Source of the DNA: Clostridiales bacterium
GTDB taxonomy: Bacteria; Bacillota; Clostridia; Oscillospirales; Oscillospiraceae
Length of the DNA stretch: 6,874 nt
Direction of reading: 5' to 3'
NCBI GenBank assembly: GCA_019422005.1
Contig: JAHZEF010000051.1
Coordinates: forward strand, 6,851-13,724
The translations under genes were made by a program, and so were the position numbers. Below are positions 1 to 6,874 of the stretch, in pieces (position 1 is the first letter of the stretch; every line of letters starts with the position of its first letter). The notes beneath the pieces are model-generated. The model saw nothing but the letters and a program-made list of their open reading frames with translations, searched no databases and had not been told where the DNA came from.

Positions 1-3000
1 CGGCGCATGAAACAGCTGCAGGATTTCCTTGCGCCGAACTGCTGCCGCCTGTTCCGGCGTTAAGAACTCTTTCAGCAGCATGCGGCGGAGTTCCTGTTCA
101 ATCCCCTCTGCGGTCGTACACGCCGCATAGGAGGCAAACTGCAGGAACAAATGGTTGGCAGTCCCCTGCTCTGCAGGCGTCAGCATACCGGAAGCCGTCA
201 CAAACAGGGGCCGCCGCAGCTTCCTGCGCGTAAGCGGCGTCAGCTCCGCTGCATCCGACAGAGCTTCGCGGTCCATCTCCCGCCCCTTCAGCTGCGTCGC
301 CGTCAGCTTGGAAGGAACCCGGGAAGCGTCCGGATATGGGTAGCGATATGCCAGCCTGCGGGATAGTTCCCTCCGGTCCAGTGGGAAACACACCCTGCTC
401 TCCTGCGATCCCCCATGCTCTTCCGGCATCCATATCCCGGCAGCCTGAGGCCTCCCCTCATGAAAGCGGATGCTCCAGGGAAACTCCCGCACCATGCTTT
501 GGCGCGGACAGGCGCCTGCCGCAAACAGCTCCCCTGCTTCCGTCCGGCATACGGCCGCCGCCAGCACCCACATTCCCGCATTCTTCACCCGTCCGGCAAA
601 TTCCGGCGTCACCGGCTCCTCAGCTTCTGCAGCGATGGCCTGCAGCTCTGAACGGATAAACCGGGAACAGTAAGTCATAATCAGGCGGTTTTTCGCCCGT
701 GTCATTGCAACGTACAGTACCCGCAGCTCTTCCGAAAGGCTCTCCTGCTGCAGCCGCATGGCAATCGCCCTCCGCCCGATGGTCGGAAACCGCACGCCGT
801 GCTCCAGATCCACCAGGTTTGAACCGATCAGAAGCTCCGGGTGCGTCATAACGTTCTGCCGCAGATCTTCCGCATTAAACCGGCGGGAAAGGTCGGCCAG
901 AATCACAATCGGGAATTCCAGGCCTTTGGATTTGTGAATGCTCATAATCTGCACTGCACCGCCGCCGCCCTGCTCCGCCGGCGGAATCGCCTGCCCCTGC
1001 CGGCGGCGAAGTTCCACGTCGTTCAGCAGCTGCATCAGAGCCGCAGAACCGCTGCCATGATAACCTGCTGCGTAAGAGAAAAAGCTCTGCAGATTGGACT
1101 GCCGGCGCTTTCCCGGATCCATTGCGCCGAAAATGGCCTCAATGCGCGTACGTTCAAACACCAGCTGGAGCAATTCGTGCAGAGATCGCCAGCGCGCCTG
1201 CTCCCTCAGCTCCTCCAGCTGCCGCAGAAAGGCGGATACCCGCATGTCGTGCGCAGCAGCCTCACAAAGCGCGCCGTAAAAGTCCCCGTCCCTTCTGCAG
1301 GCGCGGATCTGCGCCAATTCTTCGGCCGTAAACCCAAATACCGGGCTGCTCAAAGCACTGACCAGCGGAATATCACGGTGCGGATTATCGATGGTCTGCA
1401 GAATGGAAACCAGGGTCTCCACCTCACGGGTATCCAGTATGCTTTCCCCCCGATCGCTGAGGCAGGGGATTCCCCGTGCGCGCAGCGCCTCCATATAATC
1501 CGGCGCCGCCGAATGAACCGATCGCAGCAGGATCACAATATCCTCCGGCCGGACAGGGCGCGGGCCGCCGGTTTCCTCCACGGTCCCCTCCGACAGAAGC
1601 TGCACAATCCGTTCCGCCACAAACTGCGCCTCCGTCCGTCCTTTATGTACCGCGCCGTCCGCGCTTTCTGCAGACGGTTCCAGGCAGTGCAGCTCCACAA
1701 CCGGCTCCGCCGCAGGCGGAAAGCTGAGCCCCGGACGCAGCGCCTCCTCTGCGCCATAGGCCAGGTCTCCGACCTCCTCCGACATCACCGTGCGGAATAC
1801 ATCGTTGACTGCCGACAGGATTTCCGGCCTCGACCGGAAATTGTCGGAAAGCAGGATTTTCCGCGGCTCTCCTTCGGCCGCCGTCTGCGGGCTGCCATAC
1901 CGCTTGTACTGATCCAGAAAGATGGAGGGGTCCGCCAGCCGGAAGCGGTAAATAGACTGCTTCACATCCCCCACCATAAACCGGTTCCTGTTTTCACGTG
2001 AGATGGCGGAAAAGATCTTTTCCTGTACCTCATTGCTGTCCTGGTATTCATCCACCAGGATCTCCGCAAACCGTTCCGCCACCTCCCGGGCCGCCGCCGT
2101 TGGCCGGCCGGAGGAGCGGTCGATCAGAAGCCGAATCGCTTCGTGTTCCAGATCACTGAAATCCATCAGACGCCGGCGGCGTTTTTCTGCTGAAAATTCC
2201 AGCATCAGGCGCCTTGTCAGGCTCAAAGCGCCCAGCAGCGCCTGGGCCGACTCCCCCAAATCGTCCATTGTCTGCCGGTCTGTCCCGTAAAATACGGACC
2301 TCCAATCCTTCAGCCCGTCCAGGCAGCGGCTGCGGACTGCTTTCAAACGCTCCAGCAGCATCTTATCCTCAAAATTCCGAACCGGTGAAAGGCGTCCGAA
2401 GCTGGCCGGCAGTTCCGTGCCGATTTCATCCCACTGTTCCAACTCCAGCAACCGGCGCAGATGCCGGATCGTTTCCTGAAATCCCGGCAGATACGCCTTC
2501 TCCAGCGCCGGGATCCCTTGCATCTCCGCTGAAGCCCGTTCCATGGCTGCAATCTGCGCAGTCAGGAATCCGCGAAACCGATGCAGCAAATACGCGCCCC
2601 ACGGTGTATCGGCGCAGCCGGAATACCCGGAAAGGTCCAGCGCCCTTTCACACATGTCCAGCCAATCCTCCGGATACGGGTGGCACAGGGCCGCCTGGTA
2701 AAGCGTCTCGACAGCTCCCGCGGCCCCTCTGTCGTCACGTCCCTGGCCCAGGGTATCCACCATGGCACGCAGCGCCGGATCCTGATCCAGACGCGCGTAG
2801 GCGCTCTCCAGGACGGTATCCAGGCATCTCTCCCGCAGCAGCCGGCATTCCGCCTCCTCCGCCACTCGAAAATCTGCCGCAAGGTCCAGGACATGTGCAT
2901 AGCTGCGGAGTAAATTGGCGCAGAACGCATGCACAGTGGAAATCTCCGTGATGTAAATCAGGTTCATCTGCCGCTGCAGATGCCGGTTCGCCGGCTGCGC

Positions 3001-3243
3001 CGCCAGGCGGCGGCCGAGCTCCGCGGAAATTTTGCCCCGCAGTTCTGCAGCAGCCGCTTTTGTGTAGGTGATAATCAGGAATTCATTGACGTCTCTGGGA
3101 TGGACCGGATCACAGATCTGCCCCATCAGCCGGTCGACAAGCACTTTTGTTTTTCCGGATCCCGCCGCCGCGGAGACCAGCAGCGCACCGCCCCGGTCTT
3201 CCACCGCCGCCCGCTGCGCAGCAGTCAATTGTACCTCAGCCAT
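1..3243 (-). CDS. addA: ATP-dependent helicase/nuclease subunit A (AddA), 3' end missing
   Basis: AddA is the single SF1A (UvrD/PcrA-like) 3'-5' motor of the AddAB complex; it unwinds broken DNA ends and cuts one strand with a C-terminal nuclease. My translation gives 1081 codons without a stop to base 1. Motifs seen: Q-motif region LTAAQ (6-10), Walker A AAGSGKT (26-32), motif Ia ITYTKAAAAELRGKI (58-72), Ic TEISTVHAFC (99-108), Walker B ILVDEYQDSN (395-404), motif III MVGDVKQSIYRFR (423-435), motif IV SDNFRSRPEI (466-475), motif V MSIHKSKGLEFPIVIL (767-782), motif VI LYVAMTRAKNRLI (843-855). The start of the nuclease domain is visible as GTANH (1027-1031), but its Asp/Asp-x-Lys residues lie beyond the left edge. 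The family is usually about 1200-1250 residues, so some 120-170 are missing because of the window edge, not a break. The ATG at 3243 fits the family N terminus, overlaps the addB stop by 8 bases and follows a good ribosome binding site, suggesting translational coupling. The motor looks intact. Confidence 0.96.
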   Translation of the reverse strand, partial: MAEVQLTAAQRAAVEDRGGALLVSAAAGSGKTKVLVDRLMGQICDPVHPRDVNEFLIITYTKAAAAELRGKISAELGRRLAAQPANRHLQRQMNLIYITEISTVHAFCANLLRSYAHVLDLAADFRVAEEAECRLLRERCLDTVLESAYARLDQDPALRAMVDTLGQGRDDRGAAGAVETLYQAALCHPYPEDWLDMCERALDLSGYSGCADTPWGAYLLHRFRGFLTAQIAAMERASAEMQGIPALEKAYLPGFQETIRHLRRLLELEQWDEIGTELPASFGRLSPVRNFEDKMLLERLKAVRSRCLDGLKDWRSVFYGTDRQTMDDLGESAQALLGALSLTRRLMLEFSAEKRRRRLMDFSDLEHEAIRLLIDRSSGRPTAAAREVAERFAEILVDEYQDSNEVQEKIFSAISRENRNRFMVGDVKQSIYRFRLADPSIFLDQYKRYGSPQTAAEGEPRKILLSDNFRSRPEILSAVNDVFRTVMSEEVGDLAYGAEEALRPGLSFPPAAEPVVELHCLEPSAESADGAVHKGRTEAQFVAERIVQLLSEGTVEETGGPRPVRPEDIVILLRSVHSAAPDYMEALRARGIPCLSDRGESILDTREVETLVSILQTIDNPHRDIPLVSALSSPVFGFTAEELAQIRACRRDGDFYGALCEAAAHDMRVSAFLRQLEELREQARWRSLHELLQLVFERTRIEAIFGAMDPGKRRQSNLQSFFSYAAGYHGSGSAALMQLLNDVELRRRQGQAIPPAEQGGGGAVQIMSIHKSKGLEFPIVILADLSRRFNAEDLRQNVMTHPELLIGSNLVDLEHGVRFPTIGRRAIAMRLQQESLSEELRVLYVAMTRAKNRLIMTYCSRFIRSELQAIAAEAEEPVTPEFAGRVKNAGMWVLAAAVCRTEAGELFAAGACPRQSMVREFPWSIRFHEGRPQAAGIWMPEEHGGSQESRVCFPLDRRELSRRLAYRYPYPDASRVPSKLTATQLKGREMDREALSDAAELTPLTRRKLRRPLFVTASGMLTPAEQGTANHLFLQFASYAACTTAEGIEQELRRMLLKEFLTPEQAAAVRRKEILQLFHAP

Positions 3244-6200
3244 GCCCTGCCCCCTCTTTCCTCAGAATCTCCCAAAACTTTTTGCGGTCGGTTTTGCGCA
3301 TCGGACGCATGGCCAGTTCCCCGGAGGCCCGATGGCAGATCTCCGCATATTCGCAATAGGTACAGGCCGAGTCCTCGGCGCCGCGCACAATGGGATTGGG
3401 ATCCACCGTCCCTTCCGCAATGCCGTCTGCCATTTGGGACAAGACGCGGGAAACGTGCTGCTTCAGCAGCCGCATTTCCTCCGCATCTGCCAGATCGCCG
3501 GTCAGCTCGCCCCTGGAATTGACCTGATAGGGCATATAAACCGGCTTGTCCTCAAACCGTTCCATCGCCTGCAGAACCGCCGTATCCCCGGAAATGACGC
3601 CCTGCCGTGACAGCTCGCCCCGCCGCTTCCGTTCCGCTTCCTCCGGTTCCAGCCGGCCTGCAGCCGGCAGAATGATTCGTCTGGCCGGAAAATACAAAAC
3701 GCCTGCCGGTCGCAGCGGCGTGCCAAAGGCCTCTTCCCCATGCTCCTCCAGCGCAAAGAGGTAAATCAGCATCTGCAGGCCGATGCCATTGAGGACGTCG
3801 GTATAATCAAACGCTTTTTTCCCGGTTTTATAATCCACGACCCGGACATATGTAATCCCCTGATGGGTATACAGATCCACCCGGTCTACAAAGCCGGACA
3901 GCTCCGCCGCAGCATGGCGGCCCTGAATTTCCACCGGCCCCATCTGTCCGGTTTCAGAAAATTCCAGTTCAAAGCCCGCCGGTTCGAAGTCGGAATGACG
4001 CAGTTCCCGCCCCAACTCCCGAACAACTTCCAAAACCTCCCCCTGGTTGCGCTGAAACAAATACGCCAGCCGTTCGGAACGCTCCATCATCAGGGAAAGC
4101 GTGTCATCCTCGTAGGCGCTGATTGTTTCCCGGGCAATATCCATCAGCCGGGCTTCGTCAACCGCGTGAAAGCCGCCCTCCTTCCGCACCTGCCTGGCCG
4201 TCTCTTCCAGGACAAAGTGGACAAAGGTTCCGTAAACCGGAGCGTCAAAAGCCGCCTCCTTCTGCTTCCGGAGCTTCAGGCCATAACGCAGGAAATAAGC
4301 GCAGCGGCACGCCGCATACTGATCGATCCGGGATGCAGACAAATACAGCTTGCGGCCATACAGGGCCTCAACGCCGCCGGTCAGCGCGCCCGGCCGGTGG
4401 CCGGCCAATGCACGGATCTCCTGCGCAGTCCGCTGAACCTCCGGCTCAGCGGCATCCTCCGGAAGCATCTGTCCGGCGGCGAGCAGCGCCCCCACAGCCT
4501 CCGGGCTGCTGCAGAGGATTTCCGGTATATCGGCATCCTCCCCCAGCGGCGCCAGCGGGAAGAGTTCCCGCATTCTCGTAAAAAGATATGCCGGCTGATC
4601 CGTGCTGCTGCAGACAAAGAGCTGCTCAGACGCAGACGTCAGCACCTGATAGAGAATCGCCAGTTCCCGGTTCATCTGGACGCTTTGGCCCGGCATCACA
4701 GCCAGGCCCATGCCTGCCAGGCGCTTTCGCTCCTGTTCGCTGAACAGCCCCCCATCCGGCCGGCAGGCCGGAAACTCCCCTTCTTCCGCTCCCAGGAGAA
4801 ACAGGGCGCGGCATTGGCCAAAACGCATGGAAGAAGCGTCTCCGACCCGGACGCTGTCCAGATTGGCAGGGATGGTGCCCACGTCATATTGGCTCAGAAC
4901 CACCGAAAACAAGTCTGCAAAATCTCCCGGATCGCGGACCGTTTCCCCCAAAACCAGATACATCTGTTCCAGCGCCTGAAGCACAATTTCATACATCTGC
5001 CCATAGGCCTGCGCCTGCTGAAGCTCTGATCTCGTCGTACTGTGCTCCTGCAGGCGCTCCAGCGTCTGTGCCAGGCCGATCCGTTCCAGGAATGCATACA
5101 GCGCCTCCACCTGCTCTGCCGTCCCGGAAGCTGCACGCAGCCCGTCCCGCAGCTGTGCCAGCGGCTGTACGCCCCGAACGCGGGCGTCATTCAGCTGCAG
5201 CAGCCTTTCCTTTGCAGCGGCATCCAGCGGAGCGCCGTAGCCGTCCGGATGCATATCCCACTCCGTTTCCCATTTACGGCCGCGAATTCTCCAGACGCCC
5301 GCATAGTTTTCCAGCAGATCGCACTCCGAAGGCTGCAGCGGAGAGAGCCCGGATTTCAGGAAGCGAAGGACATCCTCTGCCTCCAGGCCGCCCGTGGCCG
5401 CATCCAGCGCAGACTGGATCATTCCGACTACCGGATCCTCCTCCATCACTTCCACACCCGCAAAATAAGCCGGGATCGAAAACCGGCGAAACACGGATTC
5501 CAGCACCGGCCGGTACAGATCGCCGGTACAGCAAACCGCCAGGTCACGGTACCGCCAGCCGGCCATCGCCAGGCGCTGAATCCGGCCCGCGGTTTCCATA
5601 CATGCGCCGTAAATACCGGCAGAGTGGTGCAGCACCAGGGCCTCCGGTTTCTGCGGCCAGCAATCCGACGATCCGGAAAACAAATGCCGGCGCAGATATG
5701 ACAGCTCCGGTGAAATTCCGCCGGGTTCCGGCAGCGCCTCCACAGCAGCATCGGCGCCCTGCCTGGCGGCCAGGGATTTGAGCCGCTGCACCGTCTTCGC
5801 CCCCAGGGCAAAGCAGCCGCGGTCGGAGCCGTCCCCCAGAATCCCGACCGTAACGCCCTCCGCATGTTCCAGAAGGCGGCCGATAATTTCCAGTTCCCGT
5901 CCGGTAAAATCAGAAAAACCAAGGATAAACACCTGCCGTCCGGCGGCATAGCCGGAGCAGTCCAGCTGGTCGCACAGCAGCGACAGCCTGTCATGGGAAT
6001 CCTGCCCCATGGCAGCGCAGACCGCATCAAAGCTCTCCGCAATCAGGGCCAGTTCCTCCAGCTTGACAGCCAGCTGCCCACCGGCGCCGGCAGACGCACG
6101 GCGGATCTGTTCCGCCGAAATACACGCACTTTTGAATTCATCCAGCGCCGCCAAAATGCGCAGCAGAAACTCCGGCTTTTTCCGGCTGACGCCATAAAGT

Positions 6201-6412
6201 TTCAGCCGGCTTCCCACAGACTCCAGCGCCAGGGACATGGCGACCAGCCGGCCGCCATGATCCAAATTACGGCGGCTGACGCCGCCGTAAAGCGAACATA
6301 CGCGGCTGGCCAGCCGTGAAAAGCTGAGCACTTCCGCCGACAGGCAGATGGAATCTCCGCCGACGGCGCAGAGCGTCCGCTCCATATCATGAGAGTATTG
6401 TTCCGGAACCAT
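3236..6412 (-). CDS. addB: ATP-dependent nuclease subunit B (AddB); true 5' end uncertain
   Basis: AddB partners AddA in RecA-dependent break repair. In characterised AddAB its helicase-like domains do not drive translocation but take part in Chi recognition, and its C-terminal nuclease cuts the other strand. From the ATG at 6412 the product is 1058 residues (family about 1100-1200). Near the N terminus is MVPEQYSHDMERTL, the conserved VPEQ region. Helicase-like sequence follows, including FLLGAEEGEFPA (538-549). The nuclease domain shows GTFVH (728-732, His732), DRVD (843-846), DYK (860-862: Asp860, Lys862) and QMLIY (880-884), a complete PD-(D/E)XK set. Fe-S ligands are Cys702 in SRIDQYAAC plus Cys1017, Cys1020 and Cys1026 in CTYCEYAEIC, the usual C-x2-C-x5-C spacing. 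The stop overlaps the addA start. The start is doubtful: ATG 6412 has no convincing Shine-Dalgarno, and homologous codons continue upstream in frame. Identity is certain; integrity of the N terminus is not. Confidence 0.95.
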   Translation of the reverse strand: MVPEQYSHDMERTLCAVGGDSICLSAEVLSFSRLASRVCSLYGGVSRRNLDHGGRLVAMSLALESVGSRLKLYGVSRKKPEFLLRILAALDEFKSACISAEQIRRASAGAGGQLAVKLEELALIAESFDAVCAAMGQDSHDRLSLLCDQLDCSGYAAGRQVFILGFSDFTGRELEIIGRLLEHAEGVTVGILGDGSDRGCFALGAKTVQRLKSLAARQGADAAVEALPEPGGISPELSYLRRHLFSGSSDCWPQKPEALVLHHSAGIYGACMETAGRIQRLAMAGWRYRDLAVCCTGDLYRPVLESVFRRFSIPAYFAGVEVMEEDPVVGMIQSALDAATGGLEAEDVLRFLKSGLSPLQPSECDLLENYAGVWRIRGRKWETEWDMHPDGYGAPLDAAAKERLLQLNDARVRGVQPLAQLRDGLRAASGTAEQVEALYAFLERIGLAQTLERLQEHSTTRSELQQAQAYGQMYEIVLQALEQMYLVLGETVRDPGDFADLFSVVLSQYDVGTIPANLDSVRVGDASSMRFGQCRALFLLGAEEGEFPACRPDGGLFSEQERKRLAGMGLAVMPGQSVQMNRELAILYQVLTSASEQLFVCSSTDQPAYLFTRMRELFPLAPLGEDADIPEILCSSPEAVGALLAAGQMLPEDAAEPEVQRTAQEIRALAGHRPGALTGGVEALYGRKLYLSASRIDQYAACRCAYFLRYGLKLRKQKEAAFDAPVYGTFVHFVLEETARQVRKEGGFHAVDEARLMDIARETISAYEDDTLSLMMERSERLAYLFQRNQGEVLEVVRELGRELRHSDFEPAGFELEFSETGQMGPVEIQGRHAAAELSGFVDRVDLYTHQGITYVRVVDYKTGKKAFDYTDVLNGIGLQMLIYLFALEEHGEEAFGTPLRPAGVLYFPARRIILPAAGRLEPEEAERKRRGELSRQGVISGDTAVLQAMERFEDKPVYMPYQVNSRGELTGDLADAEEMRLLKQHVSRVLSQMADGIAEGTVDPNPIVRGAEDSACTYCEYAEICHRASGELAMRPMRKTDRKKFWEILRKEGAGHG
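3251..3256 (-). promoter_or_regulatory. Ribosome binding site of addA
   Basis: GAGGGG on the minus strand lies 7 bases before the addA ATG at 3243, inside the 3' end of addB. It supports this start over internal codons. With the 8-base stop/start overlap it suggests that ribosomes finishing addB re-initiate on addA, keeping the two subunits at matched levels. Confidence 0.65.
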
Positions 6413-6508
6413 GAGAATCTGCCCTGACTTGCCGTCCGCGGCATTCCGGCAGATCTGTTCCAGGATGGCCGAGCTGACCGAGTTCTGATCCTCCCCTCCA
6501 TTTCTGCT
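6413..6508 (-). other. In-frame upstream extension of addB without a start codon
   Basis: Between the in-frame TGA at 6509-6511 and the ATG at 6412 the addB frame is open for 32 codons but contains no ATG, GTG or TTG. The last part reads SSAILEQICRNAADGKSGQI and then runs into LMVPEQ. This resembles the helix that follows the phosphate-binding loop at the start of AddB proteins, plus the strand before VPEQ, so at least codons 6473-6413 look like real addB coding sequence. The glycine-rich G-R-x-G-S-G-K-S/T loop that normally precedes this helix is not present in this frame. The resemblance is judged from memory of the family, not from an alignment. Confidence 0.6.
6490..6499 (-). promoter_or_regulatory. 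Strong Shine-Dalgarno of addB, lacking a start codon
   Basis: The minus strand reads GGAGGGGAGG, close to the ideal anti-16S complement and the only strong ribosome binding sequence ahead of addB. A start would be expected about 5-10 bases later (roughly 6484-6479), but no frame has an ATG, GTG or TTG there; the in-frame codons are AAC and TCG. It also lies inside the short alternative frame that begins with ATG at 6501. It probably marks the original addB start region. Confidence 0.6.
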
Positions 6509-6515
6509 TCAGTGT

Positions 6516-6521
6516 ATCATA
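6516..6521 (-). promoter_or_regulatory. Possible sigma-A -10 box for addBA
   Basis: The minus strand reads TATGAT, five of six matches to TATAAT, 8 bases from the terminator T-run and 16 bases before the strong Shine-Dalgarno stretch. Initiation near 6509 would give a short leader that suits that ribosome site. No recognisable -35 hexamer lies 16-18 bases upstream; that position falls within the terminator stem. This is a weak prediction resting on position and the -10 match alone. Confidence 0.35.
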
Positions 6522-6528
6522 TTTCCCG

Positions 6529-6569
6529 AAAAAAAAACAGGGCGGACCGCGTTTTTTGCGATCCCCCTG
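6529..6569 (-). terminator. Intrinsic terminator after spoIIR
   Basis: On the minus strand, CAGGGGGATCGC (6569-6558) pairs with GCGGTCCGCCCTG (6550-6538), giving a 12-bp stem with one T-G wobble and a single bulged G (6543). It closes a 7-base A-rich loop (6557-6551) and is followed immediately by nine T residues (6537-6529). Stem plus U-tract right after the spoIIR stop fits Rho-independent termination of spoIIR. The reverse direction has no T-run, so it should work one way only. Confidence 0.88.
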
Positions 6570-6574
6570 CAGGC

Positions 6575-6874
6575 TCAGTCAGAAAACATCCCTTTCAGTT
6601 TCTCCAGCAATTCAATGGATTTGAATTTCAAAACATAGCCGTCGGATTCCTCTGTAATCAGCTTGATCTCACCTTCGGTCAGCCCGGCCGTTTCTGCCGC
6701 TTCTTCAAATTCATCCATGGATGCGCTCATGCAGATCGAAGGGAACACGACGCACCACCAGTTGTGCCCTTCCCCCTCGCCAATGGTCACGCGCAGCGCC
6801 GTATATGTCCCGGCCGGCAGGGAGAATGTCTCATACTCTCTGGTGGGAAACAGTTCCTTTGCCATGGTGACTAC
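6575..6874 (-). CDS. spoIIR: Stage II sporulation protein R (SpoIIR), C-terminal part
   Basis: SpoIIR is made in the forespore under sigma-F and secreted into the intermembrane space, where it activates the SpoIIGA protease to process pro-sigma-E in the mother cell. The window holds the last 99 codons plus the TGA stop; the frame is open to the right edge, so the ATG at 6865 is probably internal. The diagnostic part is LPAGTYTALRV, then IGEGEGHNWWCVVFPSIC, matching the family hallmark GEG-x-G-x-NWWCV-x-FP-x-x-C. A C-terminal tail follows, ending in a Lys-rich amphipathic stretch (VLKFKSIELLEKLKGMF). Family members are commonly around 200-250 residues, so the signal/anchor segment and first half lie outside. 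It is followed 5 bases after its stop by an intrinsic terminator, so it probably ends its own transcript rather than sharing one with addB. Confidence 0.93.
   Translation of the reverse strand, partial: VVTMAKELFPTREYETFSLPAGTYTALRVTIGEGEGHNWWCVVFPSICMSASMDEFEEAAETAGLTEGEIKLITEESDGYVLKFKSIELLEKLKGMFSD

Noticed and set aside
841..2001. Plus-strand open frame of 386 codons opposite addA
   Set aside because: It is in the same complementary phase to addA codons and has no recognisable domain. It overlaps conserved helicase motifs III to VI of AddA, which explain the sequence.
1..3243. Possibility that addA is a pseudogene, because only short complete minus-strand frames with both start and stop are found here
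   Set aside because: Hand translation from the ATG at 3243 gives 1081 consecutive sense codons ending exactly at base 1, with all motifs in order. It simply has no stop within the window.
3740..5029. Long plus-strand open frame of 429 codons opposite addB, with similar ones at 5042-5701 and 5864-6319
   Set aside because: All lie in the phase exactly complementary to addB codons, where stops arise only opposite TTA, CTA or TCA codons, which are rare in this GC-rich gene. The products are rich in Arg, Gln, His and Leu, with no recognisable domain, and the addB protein on the other strand is unmistakable.
5509..5531. Direct repeat of GCCGGTACAG, two copies 13 bases apart
   Set aside because: It falls inside addB, encoding CCTGDLYRP in frame, with no further copies nearby; ordinary codon coincidence in a GC-rich gene.
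6202..6501. 99-codon minus-strand frame beginning at the ATG at 6501
   Set aside because: It overlaps the addB N terminus in another frame; beyond the first few residues it is Arg/Trp/Ser-rich without family resemblance. Its only likely relevance is as a possible frameshifted beginning of addB.
1..6874. Chi-like short motifs such as AGCGG
   Set aside because: Such 5-base words are expected often by chance in GC-rich DNA, and the Chi sequence of this organism is unknown.

Overview
The window comes from a bacterium and holds three genes, all read on the minus strand. In transcription order they are the 3' end of spoIIR, a complete or nearly complete addB, and addA, which starts inside the window and runs off its left edge. 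A SpoIIR homologue together with AddAB (rather than RecBCD) points to an endospore-forming Firmicute. The clearly GC-rich sequence (about 60% by eye, not computed) and strong purine-rich ribosome binding sites fit a high-GC member of the Clostridia, but genus or family cannot be fixed from here.

Layout from right to left, in the direction of transcription: 6874-6575 is the last 99 codons of spoIIR, the forespore signal that triggers pro-sigma-E processing in the mother cell. Right after its stop codon, 6569-6529 forms a stem-loop followed by nine T residues, a convincing intrinsic terminator. Next come a -10-like box (6521-6516) and a very strong Shine-Dalgarno stretch (6499-6490). The addB frame follows to 3236. 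addA begins at 3243, overlapping the addB stop by 8 bases, and stays open without a stop to base 1 (1081 codons).

AddB and AddA form one heterodimeric helicase-nuclease that resects double-strand breaks and loads RecA after Chi recognition. AddA is the ATP-driven SF1 motor with a nuclease domain. AddB is a helicase-like Chi-reading subunit with its own nuclease domain, locked by an iron-sulfur cluster. All SF1 motifs are visible in AddA. The nuclease residues and the four Fe-S cysteines are visible in AddB. The AddA nuclease active site lies beyond the left edge.

No novel system is visible here. The one real anomaly is the 5' end of addB: a strong Shine-Dalgarno is not followed by any ATG, GTG or TTG at usable distance. 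Recognisable AddB sequence extends about 20 codons upstream of the first in-frame ATG (6412), and the N-terminal phosphate-binding loop normally found in AddB is missing. A small deletion, a single-base frameshift or a sequence error at 6465-6501 are the likely explanations. There is no stretch over 300 bases without a gene; the only intergenic stretch is about 6501-6574.
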